Positions 24,316-33,280 of a DNA stretch of 44,857 bases are shown piece after piece (the first letter of the stretch is position 1; every line of letters starts with the position of its first letter). The notes below the pieces were generated by a model. It saw only the letters and a list, made by a program, of their open reading frames with translations. It ran no database searches and was not told the DNA's origin. The translations under genes were made by a program, and so were the position numbers. Origin of the DNA: Nitrospira sp. (GTDB lineage: Bacteria > Nitrospirota > Nitrospiria > Nitrospirales > Nitrospiraceae); the NCBI GenBank assembly GCA_019636915.1, contig JAHBWQ010000010.1, positions 1 through 44,857 on the forward strand, given 5' to 3'.

Positions 24316-25848
24316 ATGGACATCATGCGGATTCACGCCAAACAAGGACGCGTCGACACCGACCGTACAGAAGCGCTCGTCATCCTGCTGTGTGAAGACG
24401 AAACTCTTTCGACACCCGACGAAACGCTGTTGGATCGAGCCCTTGGTGGAGCACTTCGAGAGCTTCGGCGATCGCGTGAATTCGAAGGGAAGGCTCATGA
24501 GGTCATGCTGCTTCACACCCATGGAAAGCTTCCTGCGAAGCGTCTGATTTTAGCCGGTCTTGGGAAACACCATCAGCTCGGCTTGGATCAGATTCGCCAA
24601 GCCATGGGGTATGCCGTCAAACGGGTTCGCCAGGCAAAGGCAGGCTCCTTCACGGTCGCGCTGCCGAGCGTTACACCACGCGGGGCTTCCATGTACGACC
24701 TGTCACAGACCCTCACCGAAGGAGCAATCTTAGGAAGCTATCAGTTCACGGCCTATCGCAGTGAGGCTCCCGCAGGCAAGGGCGTGACTGCCATGACCAT
24801 TCTGGTCTCGCAGAAAAACCAGGTGAGCTCCAGTTCTGAGGGCATTCGCCGCGGTATCGCAACTGCCGAAGCCACTGTCTTCGTTCGTGATCTCTGTAAC
24901 CATCCTTCCAATGTGATGACCCCGACGAAGATCGCCAGCGAGGCAAAGGCCGTGGCGAAGGACACCGGGATCAGCCTCAAAATTCTGGAACAAAAGGAGA
25001 TGGAACGGCTTGGAATGGGTGCGTTGCTTGGCGTCGCAAAAGGCAGTTATGAACCACCGAAGTTCATTATTCTCCAGTACCACGGAGCTAAGAAGAAAGA
25101 CGATCCCCCGGTCGTCCTCGTCGGGAAAACCATCACCTTCGATACCGGAGGAATCTCCCTCAAACCAGCGGAAAACATGGAGCAAATGAAAGCCGATATG
25201 ACCGGAGGGGCGGAGGTCTTAGCCACCGTACGAGCTGCGGCCAGACTAAAATTACCCCTCAACCTCGTCGGCATCCTTCCGGTGGCAGAAAATATGCCTG
25301 GCGGTCGTGCCATGCGTCCCGGTGACGTGATCACCACACTCTCGGGGAAAACTGTGGAAGTCCAAAACACCGATGCCGAGGGGCGGTTGATTCTGTCGGA
25401 CGGCCTGGCCTATGCCACCCGTTTTAAACCGGCCGCACTCATCGACATCGCCACACTGACAGGAGCTTGCGTTGTTGCCCTAGGACAATTCGCGATCGGC
25501 ATGTTCGGCACCGATACGAAGTTGAAGGAGGCGATCACAAGCGCCGGTCTCCGAGCCGGAGAGCGGGTATGGGAAATGCCCTTGTGGGAGGAATATTTCG
25601 AGCAACTACGAAGTGATGTGGCCGATATGCGAAATATCGGTGGGCGTGGAGGCGGCATGATCACCGCCGCTCTGTTTCTGAGCAAGTTCGTGGGCGACTA
25701 TCCTTGGGTACACCTCGATATTGCCAGTACCGATTGGAGCGAGCGGGAACGCGCGTATATTCCTAAAGGCCCAACTGGTATCGGGACAAGGCTGTTGATT
25801 CAGTTCCTGATCACTCGTTCACTGAAACAAGAGAGCACGCAAGCATGA
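24316..25848 (+). CDS. pepA: leucyl aminopeptidase (M17), PepA
   Basis: 510 residues. Di-metal cytosolic aminopeptidase releasing N-terminal Leu and other residues; in E. coli PepA also binds DNA. The complete M17 active site is visible at Lys271, Asp276, Lys283, Asp294, Asp353, Glu355 and Arg357 (TFDTGG, ADMTGGAE, NTDAEGRL), an exact register with the bovine enzyme offset by 21. ATG 24316 has AAGGAG 7 nt upstream; the frame is open back to 24190 but would overlap queE. Its stop codon overlaps the nagZ start (ATGA), so the pair is translationally coupled. Confidence 0.96.
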   Translation: MDIMRIHAKQGRVDTDRTEALVILLCEDETLSTPDETLLDRALGGALRELRRSREFEGKAHEVMLLHTHGKLPAKRLILAGLGKHHQLGLDQIRQAMGYAVKRVRQAKAGSFTVALPSVTPRGASMYDLSQTLTEGAILGSYQFTAYRSEAPAGKGVTAMTILVSQKNQVSSSSEGIRRGIATAEATVFVRDLCNHPSNVMTPTKIASEAKAVAKDTGISLKILEQKEMERLGMGALLGVAKGSYEPPKFIILQYHGAKKKDDPPVVLVGKTITFDTGGISLKPAENMEQMKADMTGGAEVLATVRAAARLKLPLNLVGILPVAENMPGGRAMRPGDVITTLSGKTVEVQNTDAEGRLILSDGLAYATRFKPAALIDIATLTGACVVALGQFAIGMFGTDTKLKEAITSAGLRAGERVWEMPLWEEYFEQLRSDVADMRNIGGRGGGMITAALFLSKFVGDYPWVHLDIASTDWSERERAYIPKGPTGIGTRLLIQFLITRSLKQESTQA

Positions 25849-26948
25849 CAATGACTCATGACCAGGTCGGGCAGCTCTTTATGATAGGGTTCGACGGTAC
25901 GACTGTATCGGCTGATCTTGCGTCATTCATCAAAGAATATCAACCAGGTGGTGTCATCCTATTTGCGAGAAACCTGGAATCGGCCGGACAAATCGTCGAC
26001 CTGACGAACGCACTTCAACGCTGCAGTCCGCATTCGCCTCTCCTGATTTCCATTGATCAAGAAGGCGGACGTGTCTCGCGGTTGCCGAAAGAGTTTACAA
26101 TTTTCCCTCCATGTGAAGTACTGGGACAGTGCCACTCCTCAGAACTGGCCTATGCCGCTGCTGCGACGACCGCAAAAGAATTGGCGGCCGTCGGGATCAA
26201 CATGAATATGTCCCCGGTGTTGGATGTCAATAGTAATCCATCAAACCCGGTCATCGGCGACCGAGCGTTCGGTGCAACTCCCACTCTGGTGTCTGAATTG
26301 GGAGTCGCCACGGTGGGTGGCCTCCAAGACAATCGCGTGGTCGCCTGCGGGAAACACTTTCCAGGACATGGCGATACCACGTCTGACTCACATAAAGAAT
26401 TACCCATCGTGACCGCCTCTCGTGATCGTCTCGAGCGCATTGAGTTTCCCCCGTTCCGTCGAGCGATTGCCGGCGGCGTCGCGACGATGATGACAGCCCA
26501 TGTTCAGTATCAGACGTTGGATGAGCAACGACCAGCAACCTTGTCCCCGGCCATTATCTCAAAATTGCTTCGCCAAGAGTTATACTACGACGGAGTCGTG
26601 CTGACCGATGACCTCGAAATGCATGCGATCATCGATCACTATGGTATAGGAGACGCGGCTGTTCTAGCCATCCAGGCAGGTTGCGACATGCCGCTGATCT
26701 GCAGGGATCGGAATCGAGTGGTTACCGCCATGCAGGCCGTCAATAAGGCTGTCGCCAACACGGATATCTCTTCCCAACGGTTGGCTCAATCTCTTGCCCG
26801 CATCCGCCGCCTAAAGGACCGGTACCTCCTTCCCTATCGACCCGTCATAATCTCTGATGCGAGATTGGCGGTTGGCTGCCGTAGCCATCGAGCGCTCTTG
26901 CGCTCCATTCATCACACTCGAGAACGGGCCATGAAAACTGAGGCATGA
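25845..26948 (+). CDS. nagZ: beta-N-acetylhexosaminidase (GH3), NagZ
   Basis: 367 residues. Cytoplasmic GH3 enzyme that removes GlcNAc from anhydromuropeptides in peptidoglycan recycling. The signature loop KHFPGHGDTTSDSH (170-183) with its catalytic His/Asp dyad, the IDQEGGRVSRL segment (70-80) and the nucleophile region VLTDDLEM (252-259) are all present. No signal peptide, as expected. The ATG at 25845 overlaps the pepA stop by 4 bp. Linkage to a peptidase fits joint recycling of wall fragments, though that is inference. A ~30-residue C-terminal tail after the barrel is rich in Arg/His. Confidence 0.95.
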   Translation: MTMTHDQVGQLFMIGFDGTTVSADLASFIKEYQPGGVILFARNLESAGQIVDLTNALQRCSPHSPLLISIDQEGGRVSRLPKEFTIFPPCEVLGQCHSSELAYAAAATTAKELAAVGINMNMSPVLDVNSNPSNPVIGDRAFGATPTLVSELGVATVGGLQDNRVVACGKHFPGHGDTTSDSHKELPIVTASRDRLERIEFPPFRRAIAGGVATMMTAHVQYQTLDEQRPATLSPAIISKLLRQELYYDGVVLTDDLEMHAIIDHYGIGDAAVLAIQAGCDMPLICRDRNRVVTAMQAVNKAVANTDISSQRLAQSLARIRRLKDRYLLPYRPVIISDARLAVGCRSHRALLRSIHHTRERAMKTEA

Positions 26949-27096
26949 GACTTTTTGAGGATTTGTTCTCTTTGTTAGACGACCTATGGATTGCCCCTTC
27001 AAGTGGACGGTCTCTGACTCCGAAAGGTGCTACTCAAAGGTAGTCTTGCTCCGTTCTCACGTCTTGTGGCATCATGAGCATTTCTGGGAGGGCCTT

Positions 27097-27549
27097 ATGG
27101 CCTCATTACTCGAGTACGTCGGATCGGTTCATATTTTTCTTGGGCCCTACCGCGGCAATCCAATCGCGTTATATTTGCGACGAACAGAATCTGGATGCCA
27201 GATCGGACCCAAAGTGTATCCCTGGAATGATGTAACAGGTGTTGGAGAAACACCGAACAAAGCCGCGGCTGATTTCGAAGAAAAATGGAAAACCAATGGC
27301 TTAACCGCAGATATGTATTCTGGTCCATCCTGGGAAGGAGGAATTAAGCCGGAAAAACCGGCCCCACCAAAACCTGCTGCACCTCCAAAAGCCGCTGCTC
27401 CTCCACCCCCTCCTGCCACTCCAGCAGGAACCGCTTCCACTCCACCTACGCCAGCTATTACGAATCAGGCTACGCCTGGAGCAACTTCAGCCCAGACTGA
27501 GGTCCCTCCTGCCGCAACTCCTGCATCGACGATATCGCCCTCCACATAG
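27097..27549 (+). CDS. unknown protein: ~85-residue conserved-looking domain plus Pro/Ala-rich tail
   Basis: 150 residues. The N-terminal part (1-84) has a balanced, folded-looking composition, with HIFLGPYRGNPIALYLRR and VYPWNDVTGVGETP segments. From residue ~85 the chain is almost entirely Pro, Ala and Thr (PAPPKP/AAPPPPP runs), a flexible linker or interaction tail. There is no signal peptide or membrane helix. GGGAGG 5 nt upstream decides ATG 27097 over the earlier in-frame start at 26986. It follows nagZ by 148 bp on the same strand and converges on the permease gene. No family is recognised. Confidence 0.78.
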   Translation: MASLLEYVGSVHIFLGPYRGNPIALYLRRTESGCQIGPKVYPWNDVTGVGETPNKAAADFEEKWKTNGLTADMYSGPSWEGGIKPEKPAPPKPAAPPKAAAPPPPPATPAGTASTPPTPAITNQATPGATSAQTEVPPAATPASTISPST

Positions 27550-27595
27550 TCAACATACCTCAGATCAGGCTTTACCGTCCGCCTCGTCGAGACCC

Positions 27596-29032
27596 TCAAC
27601 AATTCTGGGTATTTCCCCTGGAGAGTTTGCTATGCTTCATGCCATAGCCGACGTAGACGACAATGCCCACAGCGGTCCACACTATAAAGCGAATCCACGT
27701 GGCCCACGGCAGCCCGGCCATGAGGTAGAGACAGGCTGCAATGCTGAGGAGCGGCACAAGGGGCATGAACGGAAGACGAAATGGGCGAGGTTGATAGGGC
27801 TTTGTGTATCGCAACAGCATGACCCCGAAACTGACCAAGACGAACGCAAAAAATGTTCCGATGTTGGTCATATCGGCCGCATCCCCAATCTGGAAGAACG
27901 CCGAAAGAATTGCCACGGCGACACCAGTGAGAATGGTCGCACGATGCGGTGTCCCAAATCGTCCATGAACCGTGGATAGGCGTGGACTCAGCAGTTGATC
28001 CCGTGACATGGCAAAGAAGACTCGGATTTGCCCTAGCATCATGACCACCAATACGCTGGTGATTCCAGCAACAGCTCCAATCGCGACGATCGCGGCACCC
28101 CATTTGAACCCGACCAGCGTGAGCGCTTCAGCAACTGGTGCATGAATGTCGATTTGGCCTACCGGGACCAGCCCCGTCAGTACAGTCGCGACGGAAATAT
28201 ACAGGACCGTACATACACTCAACGATCCGAGGATCCCGAACGGAACATCTCGCTGAGGATTTTTCGCCTCCTCTGCAGCCGTAGAGACTGCATCAAATCC
28301 AATATAGGCAAAGAAAATGATGGCGGCAGCGGCTCGGACGCCCTCGAACCCGTTTGGCATAAACGGTGTCCAATTGTCGCTGTTCACAGCGGGAGCTCCA
28401 ACAGCGATAAAGAAGAGAATCACTGCTAGTTTCAGGAGCACGATCATACCGGCAGCCCTTGCACTTTCCTTAATCCCAATTACGAGGATCGTGGTGACGA
28501 GCAAGACGATGATGGCGGCGGGGAAATTCGCAATGCTCCCTTCGGGTCCACCAGCCCACTGCGGGGGATTGGTGGCCCAGTAGGGCAGTTCGAGACCTGC
28601 GAGCTTGAGTAATTTATTGAAGTACCCCGCCCACCCGATCGCGACAGCAACGCAGGCGACGCCATACTCGAGGATCAGGTTCCAGCCGGTAAGCCAGGCG
28701 AGAAACTCTCCCAACGTGGCGTAGGAAAAGGTATAGGCAGACCCTGCCACCGGAATCATGGCCGAGAACTCGGCATAACAGAGGGCTGCCAACGCACAGG
28801 TGACACCGGAAAGGACGAAGGAAAGAACAATCCCAGGCCCCGCCCCCGGTCGATGAGCATCACCCACAATAGCAGTCCCGACCAAGACAAAGATCCCGGT
28901 TCCTATAATCGCGCCAATCCCCAGCGCCGTCAGGTCCCACGCTGTCAGTGTTTTCTTGAGGCGATGCTCCGGCTGCTCGGCATCGGACAGAATTTGATCA
29001 ATGGGTTTCGTCCGGAAGAAGGGATTGCTCAC
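27596..29032 (-). CDS. APC-superfamily amino-acid permease (cationic amino acid transporter type)
   Basis: 478 residues with about 12 membrane helices. The helix-1 substrate motif GIGAIIGTGIFVLVG (38-52) and the YAEFSAMIPVAGSAYTFSY segment are hallmarks of the APC family, closest by eye to the CAT/YfnA group. Secondary transporter of amino acids in the inner membrane; specificity is not readable. The start is GTG 29032 with GGAG 8 nt upstream. It lies 133 bp downstream of the C26 amidotransferase gene on the same strand, so transport and glutamyl-conjugate hydrolysis may be linked. Confidence 0.92.
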   Translation of the reverse strand: MSNPFFRTKPIDQILSDAEQPEHRLKKTLTAWDLTALGIGAIIGTGIFVLVGTAIVGDAHRPGAGPGIVLSFVLSGVTCALAALCYAEFSAMIPVAGSAYTFSYATLGEFLAWLTGWNLILEYGVACVAVAIGWAGYFNKLLKLAGLELPYWATNPPQWAGGPEGSIANFPAAIIVLLVTTILVIGIKESARAAGMIVLLKLAVILFFIAVGAPAVNSDNWTPFMPNGFEGVRAAAAIIFFAYIGFDAVSTAAEEAKNPQRDVPFGILGSLSVCTVLYISVATVLTGLVPVGQIDIHAPVAEALTLVGFKWGAAIVAIGAVAGITSVLVVMMLGQIRVFFAMSRDQLLSPRLSTVHGRFGTPHRATILTGVAVAILSAFFQIGDAADMTNIGTFFAFVLVSFGVMLLRYTKPYQPRPFRLPFMPLVPLLSIAACLYLMAGLPWATWIRFIVWTAVGIVVYVGYGMKHSKLSRGNTQNC

Positions 29033-29165
29033 AGCTAGTCTCCGGCCTCAGACGCGGAGCTTTGGCACGAGGAGATCACCGGCAAAACGCCCGTTTGAAC
29101 CGCAAGAGCATACCGGAGGACTACCGACCAAGAATGGTTCGGCCTTTCTGAACCGTCCCGAAAGC

Positions 29166-29909
29166 TCATGCCCGGGTCCGCCGCGCGGCACGTAACAGAG
29201 CCTCAAAGAGCCGACGGTGCGCTATGTGTCGGTCGAATAGAAACTCAGGATGCCATTGAATGGCAAGTAGAAATCGATGGTTAGGGGACTCAATGGCCTC
29301 AACAATGCCATCAGGAGCCACTGCACTGGCTATGAGTGATGGAGCAACGGCTTTCACGGACTGATGATGCGAACTGTTCACCATCAGGGTTTCTTTTCCA
29401 ACAATCTGTTTCAGGAGGCTCTTCGGTAACACGGTCACCGCATGTGAGACAGAGACCGCTTTCGTCTTTTGCCGATGATCCATCGCCTGTGGAACCTGGG
29501 CAGGGATATCCTGAAAGAGACTGCCTCCACAGGCAACATTCATGGCCTGCATCCCTCCGCAAATCCCCAAAAGCGGAAGGTCCCGTCGTCTAGCCTGCCG
29601 CACCATTTCCAACTCGAAGCCCGCACGCCGCTCACTGACCAATGGAAATTTGTAGCGCTGCTTTTCTCCATACAGACGCGGCGGAAGATCAGGGCCGCTG
29701 CCGGTAAGGAGAAGTCCATCAATGCTATCAAGAAGTCGCCGCCGATCAGCTGCTGCAGCCACTAAGGGTAGGATTAAAGGAACGCCACCGAACTCTTCGA
29801 TGGCCCGAATGTACCGAGCTCTCAGGAAGTAGGTGGGTTCAGCTCCCCCCATATCTTTCCTGTCACCGGCATTGAAGTCAGGGGTCACGCCGATGACAGG
29901 CTTCCTCAT
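29166..29909 (-). CDS. class-I glutamine amidotransferase-like hydrolase (peptidase C26, PuuD-type)
   Basis: 247 residues. The catalytic triad is visible: nucleophile Cys117 in GICGGMQ, His220 and Glu222 in IQWHPEF. The N-terminal GVTPDF and the MDHRQ segment fit gamma-glutamyl-gamma-aminobutyrate hydrolases, which cleave gamma-glutamyl amides. No synthetase domain is fused. The ATG at 29909 overlaps the stop of the upstream secreted-protein gene as TAATG, so translation is coupled. The neighbouring permease recalls puu polyamine clusters, but no other puu gene is present, so substrate remains open. Confidence 0.9.
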   Translation of the reverse strand: MRKPVIGVTPDFNAGDRKDMGGAEPTYFLRARYIRAIEEFGGVPLILPLVAAAADRRRLLDSIDGLLLTGSGPDLPPRLYGEKQRYKFPLVSERRAGFELEMVRQARRRDLPLLGICGGMQAMNVACGGSLFQDIPAQVPQAMDHRQKTKAVSVSHAVTVLPKSLLKQIVGKETLMVNSSHHQSVKAVAPSLIASAVAPDGIVEAIESPNHRFLLAIQWHPEFLFDRHIAHRRLFEALLRAARRTRA

Positions 29910-30301
29910 TACTGCACAGGTTCTGGTATTGGGGCAGGGGCGGGAGAGAGCCCCTCGTTTTCAGCTGCCACACCTAGGAAACGAACTGGGCGATCGCCGC
30001 TGAGATGCTCGGGAGTAATGACATAGGTTCCATACACACTGGGCACCCAAATGTTCTTCGCCGTTGACTCACTAAATCCTGAAAAGACATAGGCCAAGCC
30101 ACCGACAATTCCTCCACCGAGAGCAAAGGCCGCTTTGAACGGGAAATACAAGATAGTGGCGGCGGCGGAAGCAGCACCCATACCGGCTCCCGAGGCCGTC
30201 CCCTGCAGAGAATCAGTTGATGTGGATTGGCTCCAAGCCGGTGCCACAAGCATTGACCCGTATGTAACGACAACCAACACAATCACCATCGGAAGTCTCA
30301 C
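29909..30301 (-). CDS. small secreted protein of unknown function
   Basis: 130 residues. A signal peptide with hydrophobic core (about 4-22, cleaved near APAWSQ) is followed by a Gly/Ala-rich amphipathic or membrane-inserting stretch (about 40-75, many GxxxG-like repeats) and a Pro-rich C terminus. The start is GTG 30301, chosen for AGGAGGGG 6 nt upstream; TTG 30325 lacks such a site. Probably periplasmic or outer-membrane associated. Coupled to the C26 hydrolase by TAATG. No family recognised. Confidence 0.75.
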   Translation of the reverse strand: MRLPMVIVLVVVTYGSMLVAPAWSQSTSTDSLQGTASGAGMGAASAAATILYFPFKAAFALGGGIVGGLAYVFSGFSESTAKNIWVPSVYGTYVITPEHLSGDRPVRFLGVAAENEGLSPAPAPIPEPVQ

Positions 30302-30457
30302 GTGTGACCCCTCCTTCCTCTTCAACAGCTCAAACGGACAGCCCTACAATCAGTCCAATCATACACGAATACTGTCATGCGTTATAACAAATTCGATGCT
30401 GAATGCAACCCCCTTTGTGGAGCCACATCAGAGATACAACAAAGGAAGAACGAATGG

Positions 30458-30904
30458 TCAGGGAGCGAGGCCCAGTTCATCCAAGATGTAGGAGATAAGA
30501 TGCTCAGGGTGCTCACTAATCGCTTGATCCAATTCGACCGTCAATCCCTCAGCGGGAATCCTCTGATTATTTTGGGCCAGTCCAGACGCCAGCTGGAGAT
30601 CCAATTTCCGCCGACACACGGCTTGGACAAAGATCTCACCGCTGCGTTCTTGATAGCCAGCCCGTTCTTGAGTCTCCATTGTCGCGAAAATCTTCGCGAG
30701 TCGATCAGTCAACTGAATCCTTCGCTCGATAGCTGAGAGGTGACTACTGTTGACCTCCACGGCAACCTGAACACCGGCCTTCCAACTCCGCTTTTTCACA
30801 TTAAACAGACAGGCCAGCACATCCGGTTTTCCTTCAACCGGCTCTGGACCAAAGAAGAAGCTCACTCGATAGGCGGCGATATCGTGGGCAGGTGCGGTCA
30901 TCAT
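30458..30904 (-). CDS. conserved-looking protein of unknown function
   Basis: 148 residues, no signal peptide or membrane helix. It begins with a beta-like segment (YRVSFFFGPEPVEGKPDVLACLF has normal coding character), with a charged helical middle (about 50-85) and an acidic C terminus ending ILDELGLAP. Two consecutive ATGs (30904, 30901) could start it, with no evident ribosome site. TACAAT lies 8 nt upstream, which would fit a very short leader. It is transcribed divergently from the M24 peptidase. I recognise no family. Confidence 0.68.
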   Translation of the reverse strand: MMTAPAHDIAAYRVSFFFGPEPVEGKPDVLACLFNVKKRSWKAGVQVAVEVNSSHLSAIERRIQLTDRLAKIFATMETQERAGYQERSGEIFVQAVCRRKLDLQLASGLAQNNQRIPAEGLTVELDQAISEHPEHLISYILDELGLAP

Positions 30905-30982
30905 CGATCGCTATTGTACCATGATGCATGGAGGAACGGTCTGATTGACGGCCTTCCACCTCAAAGATATGATGTAACTCTC

Positions 30983-32185
30983 ATGACCGAGACTTCCCAT
31001 CATACGAGAATCCGTGCAATTCAAAACGCGCTTCTCGATCAGGAGACCGTTGAGGGGTGGCTGTTCTATGATTTTCGCGGTTCAGACCCCTTGGCCTATC
31101 GGGTACTGCTCCTTGATTCTTCCCACCATGTCACTCGCCGTTGGTATTACTGGATCCCCAGGACCGGCGACCCGGTAAAACTCCTTCATCGGATCGAGCC
31201 GCATGTACTGGATGACTTGCCTGGCTACTCCCATCTCTATGTCTCGTGGGAACAGCAACGGACCGCCTTGGACTCCCTCTTACGAGGTCGACGGTGCATT
31301 GCCATGCAGTATTCGTCCCTCAATGCTGTTCCCTATCTTTCCAGAGTTGATGCCGGCACGATTGAGCTCATTCGAAGCTTTGGAGTGGATGTTGTGACCT
31401 CCGCCGATCTTGTCCAACAATTTGAGGCTGTCTGGACGGAGGAACAGCTGGAATCGCATCGGTATGCCGTCACTACCCTCAGACGCATTGTCGATGAGGC
31501 CTTCACCCATATAGCCTCATGCCTCACACACCAACGTCCTTTAACTGAGTATGCTCTGCAACAATTCATTCTCGCCCGTATTTACGATGCCGGTATGACA
31601 ACCTCCAGTGCGCCGATCGCGGCCGTCAATGCCCATAGCTCAGATCCCCACTACTCACCAAGTGACTCCGCCTCATCTCCGATTACACGGGACAGTCTGG
31701 TCTTGATCGATCTTTGGGCGAAACAAACAGCACCTGGCTCCGTCTATGGCGACATCACCTGGACCGGATATACAGAAAAACAGGTGCCGTCAAAGCATCG
31801 CCTGATTTTTGAGCATGTCCGAGCAGGGCGCGATGCGGCCTTGTCGTTTGTCCAGACTCAGCTAGCTACAGGACGATTTCCCTGTGGGTGGGAAGTCGAC
31901 GATGTCTGCCGGAACAAGATCCATGAAGCAGGATATGGCGACTTCTTCATTCATCGTACAGGCCATTCGATCGGCGAGGAGGTTCATGGCAACGGAGCCA
32001 ACATTGACAACCTTGAAACGCATGATGGACGTCGTATCCTCCCCCACACCTGCTTTTCAATAGAGCCGGGAATCTATCTCCCTGGCGAGTTCGGCATTCG
32101 GAGCGAGCTCGATGTGTATGTAACGGACCAAGAAGCCATCGTGCATGGCCTACCCCTTCAAACCGAAGTTGTTCCCCTTCTCTAA
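30983..32185 (+). CDS. M24-family metallopeptidase (Xaa-Pro aminopeptidase-like)
   Basis: 400 residues. An N-terminal creatinase-like domain (about 1-150) and a pita-bread catalytic domain (about 155-400). All five metal ligands of M24 are present: Asp243 (LIDLWAK), Asp257 (YGDITWTGY), His328 (HRTGHSIGEEVHGNG), Glu361 (FSIEPGIY) and Glu375 (IRSELDVYV); His335 is the usual second His. It should be an active di-metal exopeptidase acting on X-Pro bonds, cytoplasmic. ATG 30983 avoids overlap with the divergent gene; the frame is open to 30740, but that part is the opposite-strand gene. No strong ribosome site is visible. Confidence 0.92.
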   Translation: MTETSHHTRIRAIQNALLDQETVEGWLFYDFRGSDPLAYRVLLLDSSHHVTRRWYYWIPRTGDPVKLLHRIEPHVLDDLPGYSHLYVSWEQQRTALDSLLRGRRCIAMQYSSLNAVPYLSRVDAGTIELIRSFGVDVVTSADLVQQFEAVWTEEQLESHRYAVTTLRRIVDEAFTHIASCLTHQRPLTEYALQQFILARIYDAGMTTSSAPIAAVNAHSSDPHYSPSDSASSPITRDSLVLIDLWAKQTAPGSVYGDITWTGYTEKQVPSKHRLIFEHVRAGRDAALSFVQTQLATGRFPCGWEVDDVCRNKIHEAGYGDFFIHRTGHSIGEEVHGNGANIDNLETHDGRRILPHTCFSIEPGIYLPGEFGIRSELDVYVTDQEAIVHGLPLQTEVVPLL

Positions 32186-32222
32186 TTAATATAAGGTGGC
32201 CGGTTCGTGGCTTGGCCTTTTC

Positions 32223-32252
32223 TTGACAGTCCATCAAAGAGGCAGCTAGAGT
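32223..32252 (+). promoter_or_regulatory. promoter for the TatA-family gene
   Basis: TTGACA (32223-32228), 18-bp spacer, TAGAGT (32247-32252), giving a leader of about 35 nt before TTG 32295. The -35 is perfect, the -10 matches at four positions. Confidence 0.6.
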
Positions 32253-32294
32253 CTTTCGGTAACGTTTCGTTCTACGCTCAACGCGAGGTCATCT

Positions 32295-33089
32295 TTGTTT
32301 GGTACCATGGGGTTTTCCGAGCTCATCATCATTCTTGTGATCGTGTTCATCATATTTGGGGCCGGACGCTTACCGCAAATCGGCGAGGGAGTCGGCAAAG
32401 CGTTAAAAGGGTTTCGAAAGGAAGTGAACGATGTTCCCCAACCCGGTGCTGATCAGCCTCCTCAGGAAACCTCCCTCCAACAACCAACTCAGATTGCCCC
32501 CACAAATCCAGTCGTTACACCCACAGCAACTTCGCAGACACCAACCAAAGCGAATGCCCCCTATGCCCCTGGACCAGAGTTGACCCCTGGAACCACAGCC
32601 TCGTTTCTTTACAGTGCAAATACTCAAGCCTCTCCCACCTCGATCGCTCCTTCTCAGCCAGCCAGGTCGTCACAGACCAGTCAGGTCATTTCTATGGAAG
32701 AGCGGTCAGCGAATCCAGCTCCAATGTCTCGAGCGTCGTACCCACCTCTGCCAACAGGAGCTCAGACGAAACCTACGGCCAAACGTCCTTCCGCTATCGT
32801 CAATCAGGAGGCAGTTGCCCGAGTGCAGGCACAACAAGCCTCACTCAAGATGAAGGCTTCACCCTCAACCGTGGGAGTATCGCCTAATGATCTACAGAGT
32901 CTTGGGGAGGGTCTGGGAGAGGTTGTACGAACATTCAGGCAGACCGTGACCGATATCCGAAACAATGTCGACCCCCAGCTGCGGACCATCCAAGCTGAGG
33001 TAGACGCCGCTCAAAAAGAAATTCAGCAGTCCATCGAAGCAGCAAAAGAGCTTCCGCCAGGGGAAGACGAGTCCCCGAAACCGAGCTGA
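32295..33089 (+). CDS. TatA/TatE-family protein with long Pro/Thr-rich linker and second amphipathic helix
   Basis: 264 residues, versus about 60-90 for TatA and up to ~170 for TatB. Residues 7-22 are the membrane helix, followed by the [20 protein letters not shown] hinge and amphipathic helix typical of Tat pore subunits in twin-arginine export. Residues ~46-195 are low-complexity Pro/Thr/Ser/Gln. Residues ~199-223 then repeat the amphipathic pattern ([19 protein letters not shown]), continuing into a charged helix to ~250. The start is TTG 32295: GAGG lies about 6 nt upstream and MFG is the conserved TatA N terminus; ATG 32307 has no ribosome site. No tatC is in the window. It could also be read as a TatB. 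Confidence 0.85.
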   Translation: MFGTMGFSELIIILVIVFIIFGAGRLPQIGEGVGKALKGFRKEVNDVPQPGADQPPQETSLQQPTQIAPTNPVVTPTATSQTPTKANAPYAPGPELTPGTTASFLYSANTQASPTSIAPSQPARSSQTSQVISMEERSANPAPMSRASYPPLPTGAQTKPTAKRPSAIVNQEAVARVQAQQASLKMKASPSTVGVSPNDLQSLGEGLGEVVRTFRQTVTDIRNNVDPQLRTIQAEVDAAQKEIQQSIEAAKELPPGEDESPKPS

Positions 33090-33280
33090 ATCTAACACGT
33101 ACTACTTGCCTGTTTTGAAACTCTGCTTTTGGGTAAAGCAATTGAATGCCAGACCAATCAACTTGAAGCCGACACTGGCGTCTCCATTTGATTTTTTGAA
33201 CCTGGAAAATTCTGTAGGAAGGATACAGCCGTCCGGAAGCAGTCAAGATCTCACTGTCCGGTACATATCACCACACGATT

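Noticed and set aside
30740..30982. N-terminal extension of the M24 peptidase
   Set aside because: It is antisense to the 148-residue divergent gene, and homologous M24 proteins begin near the chosen ATG.
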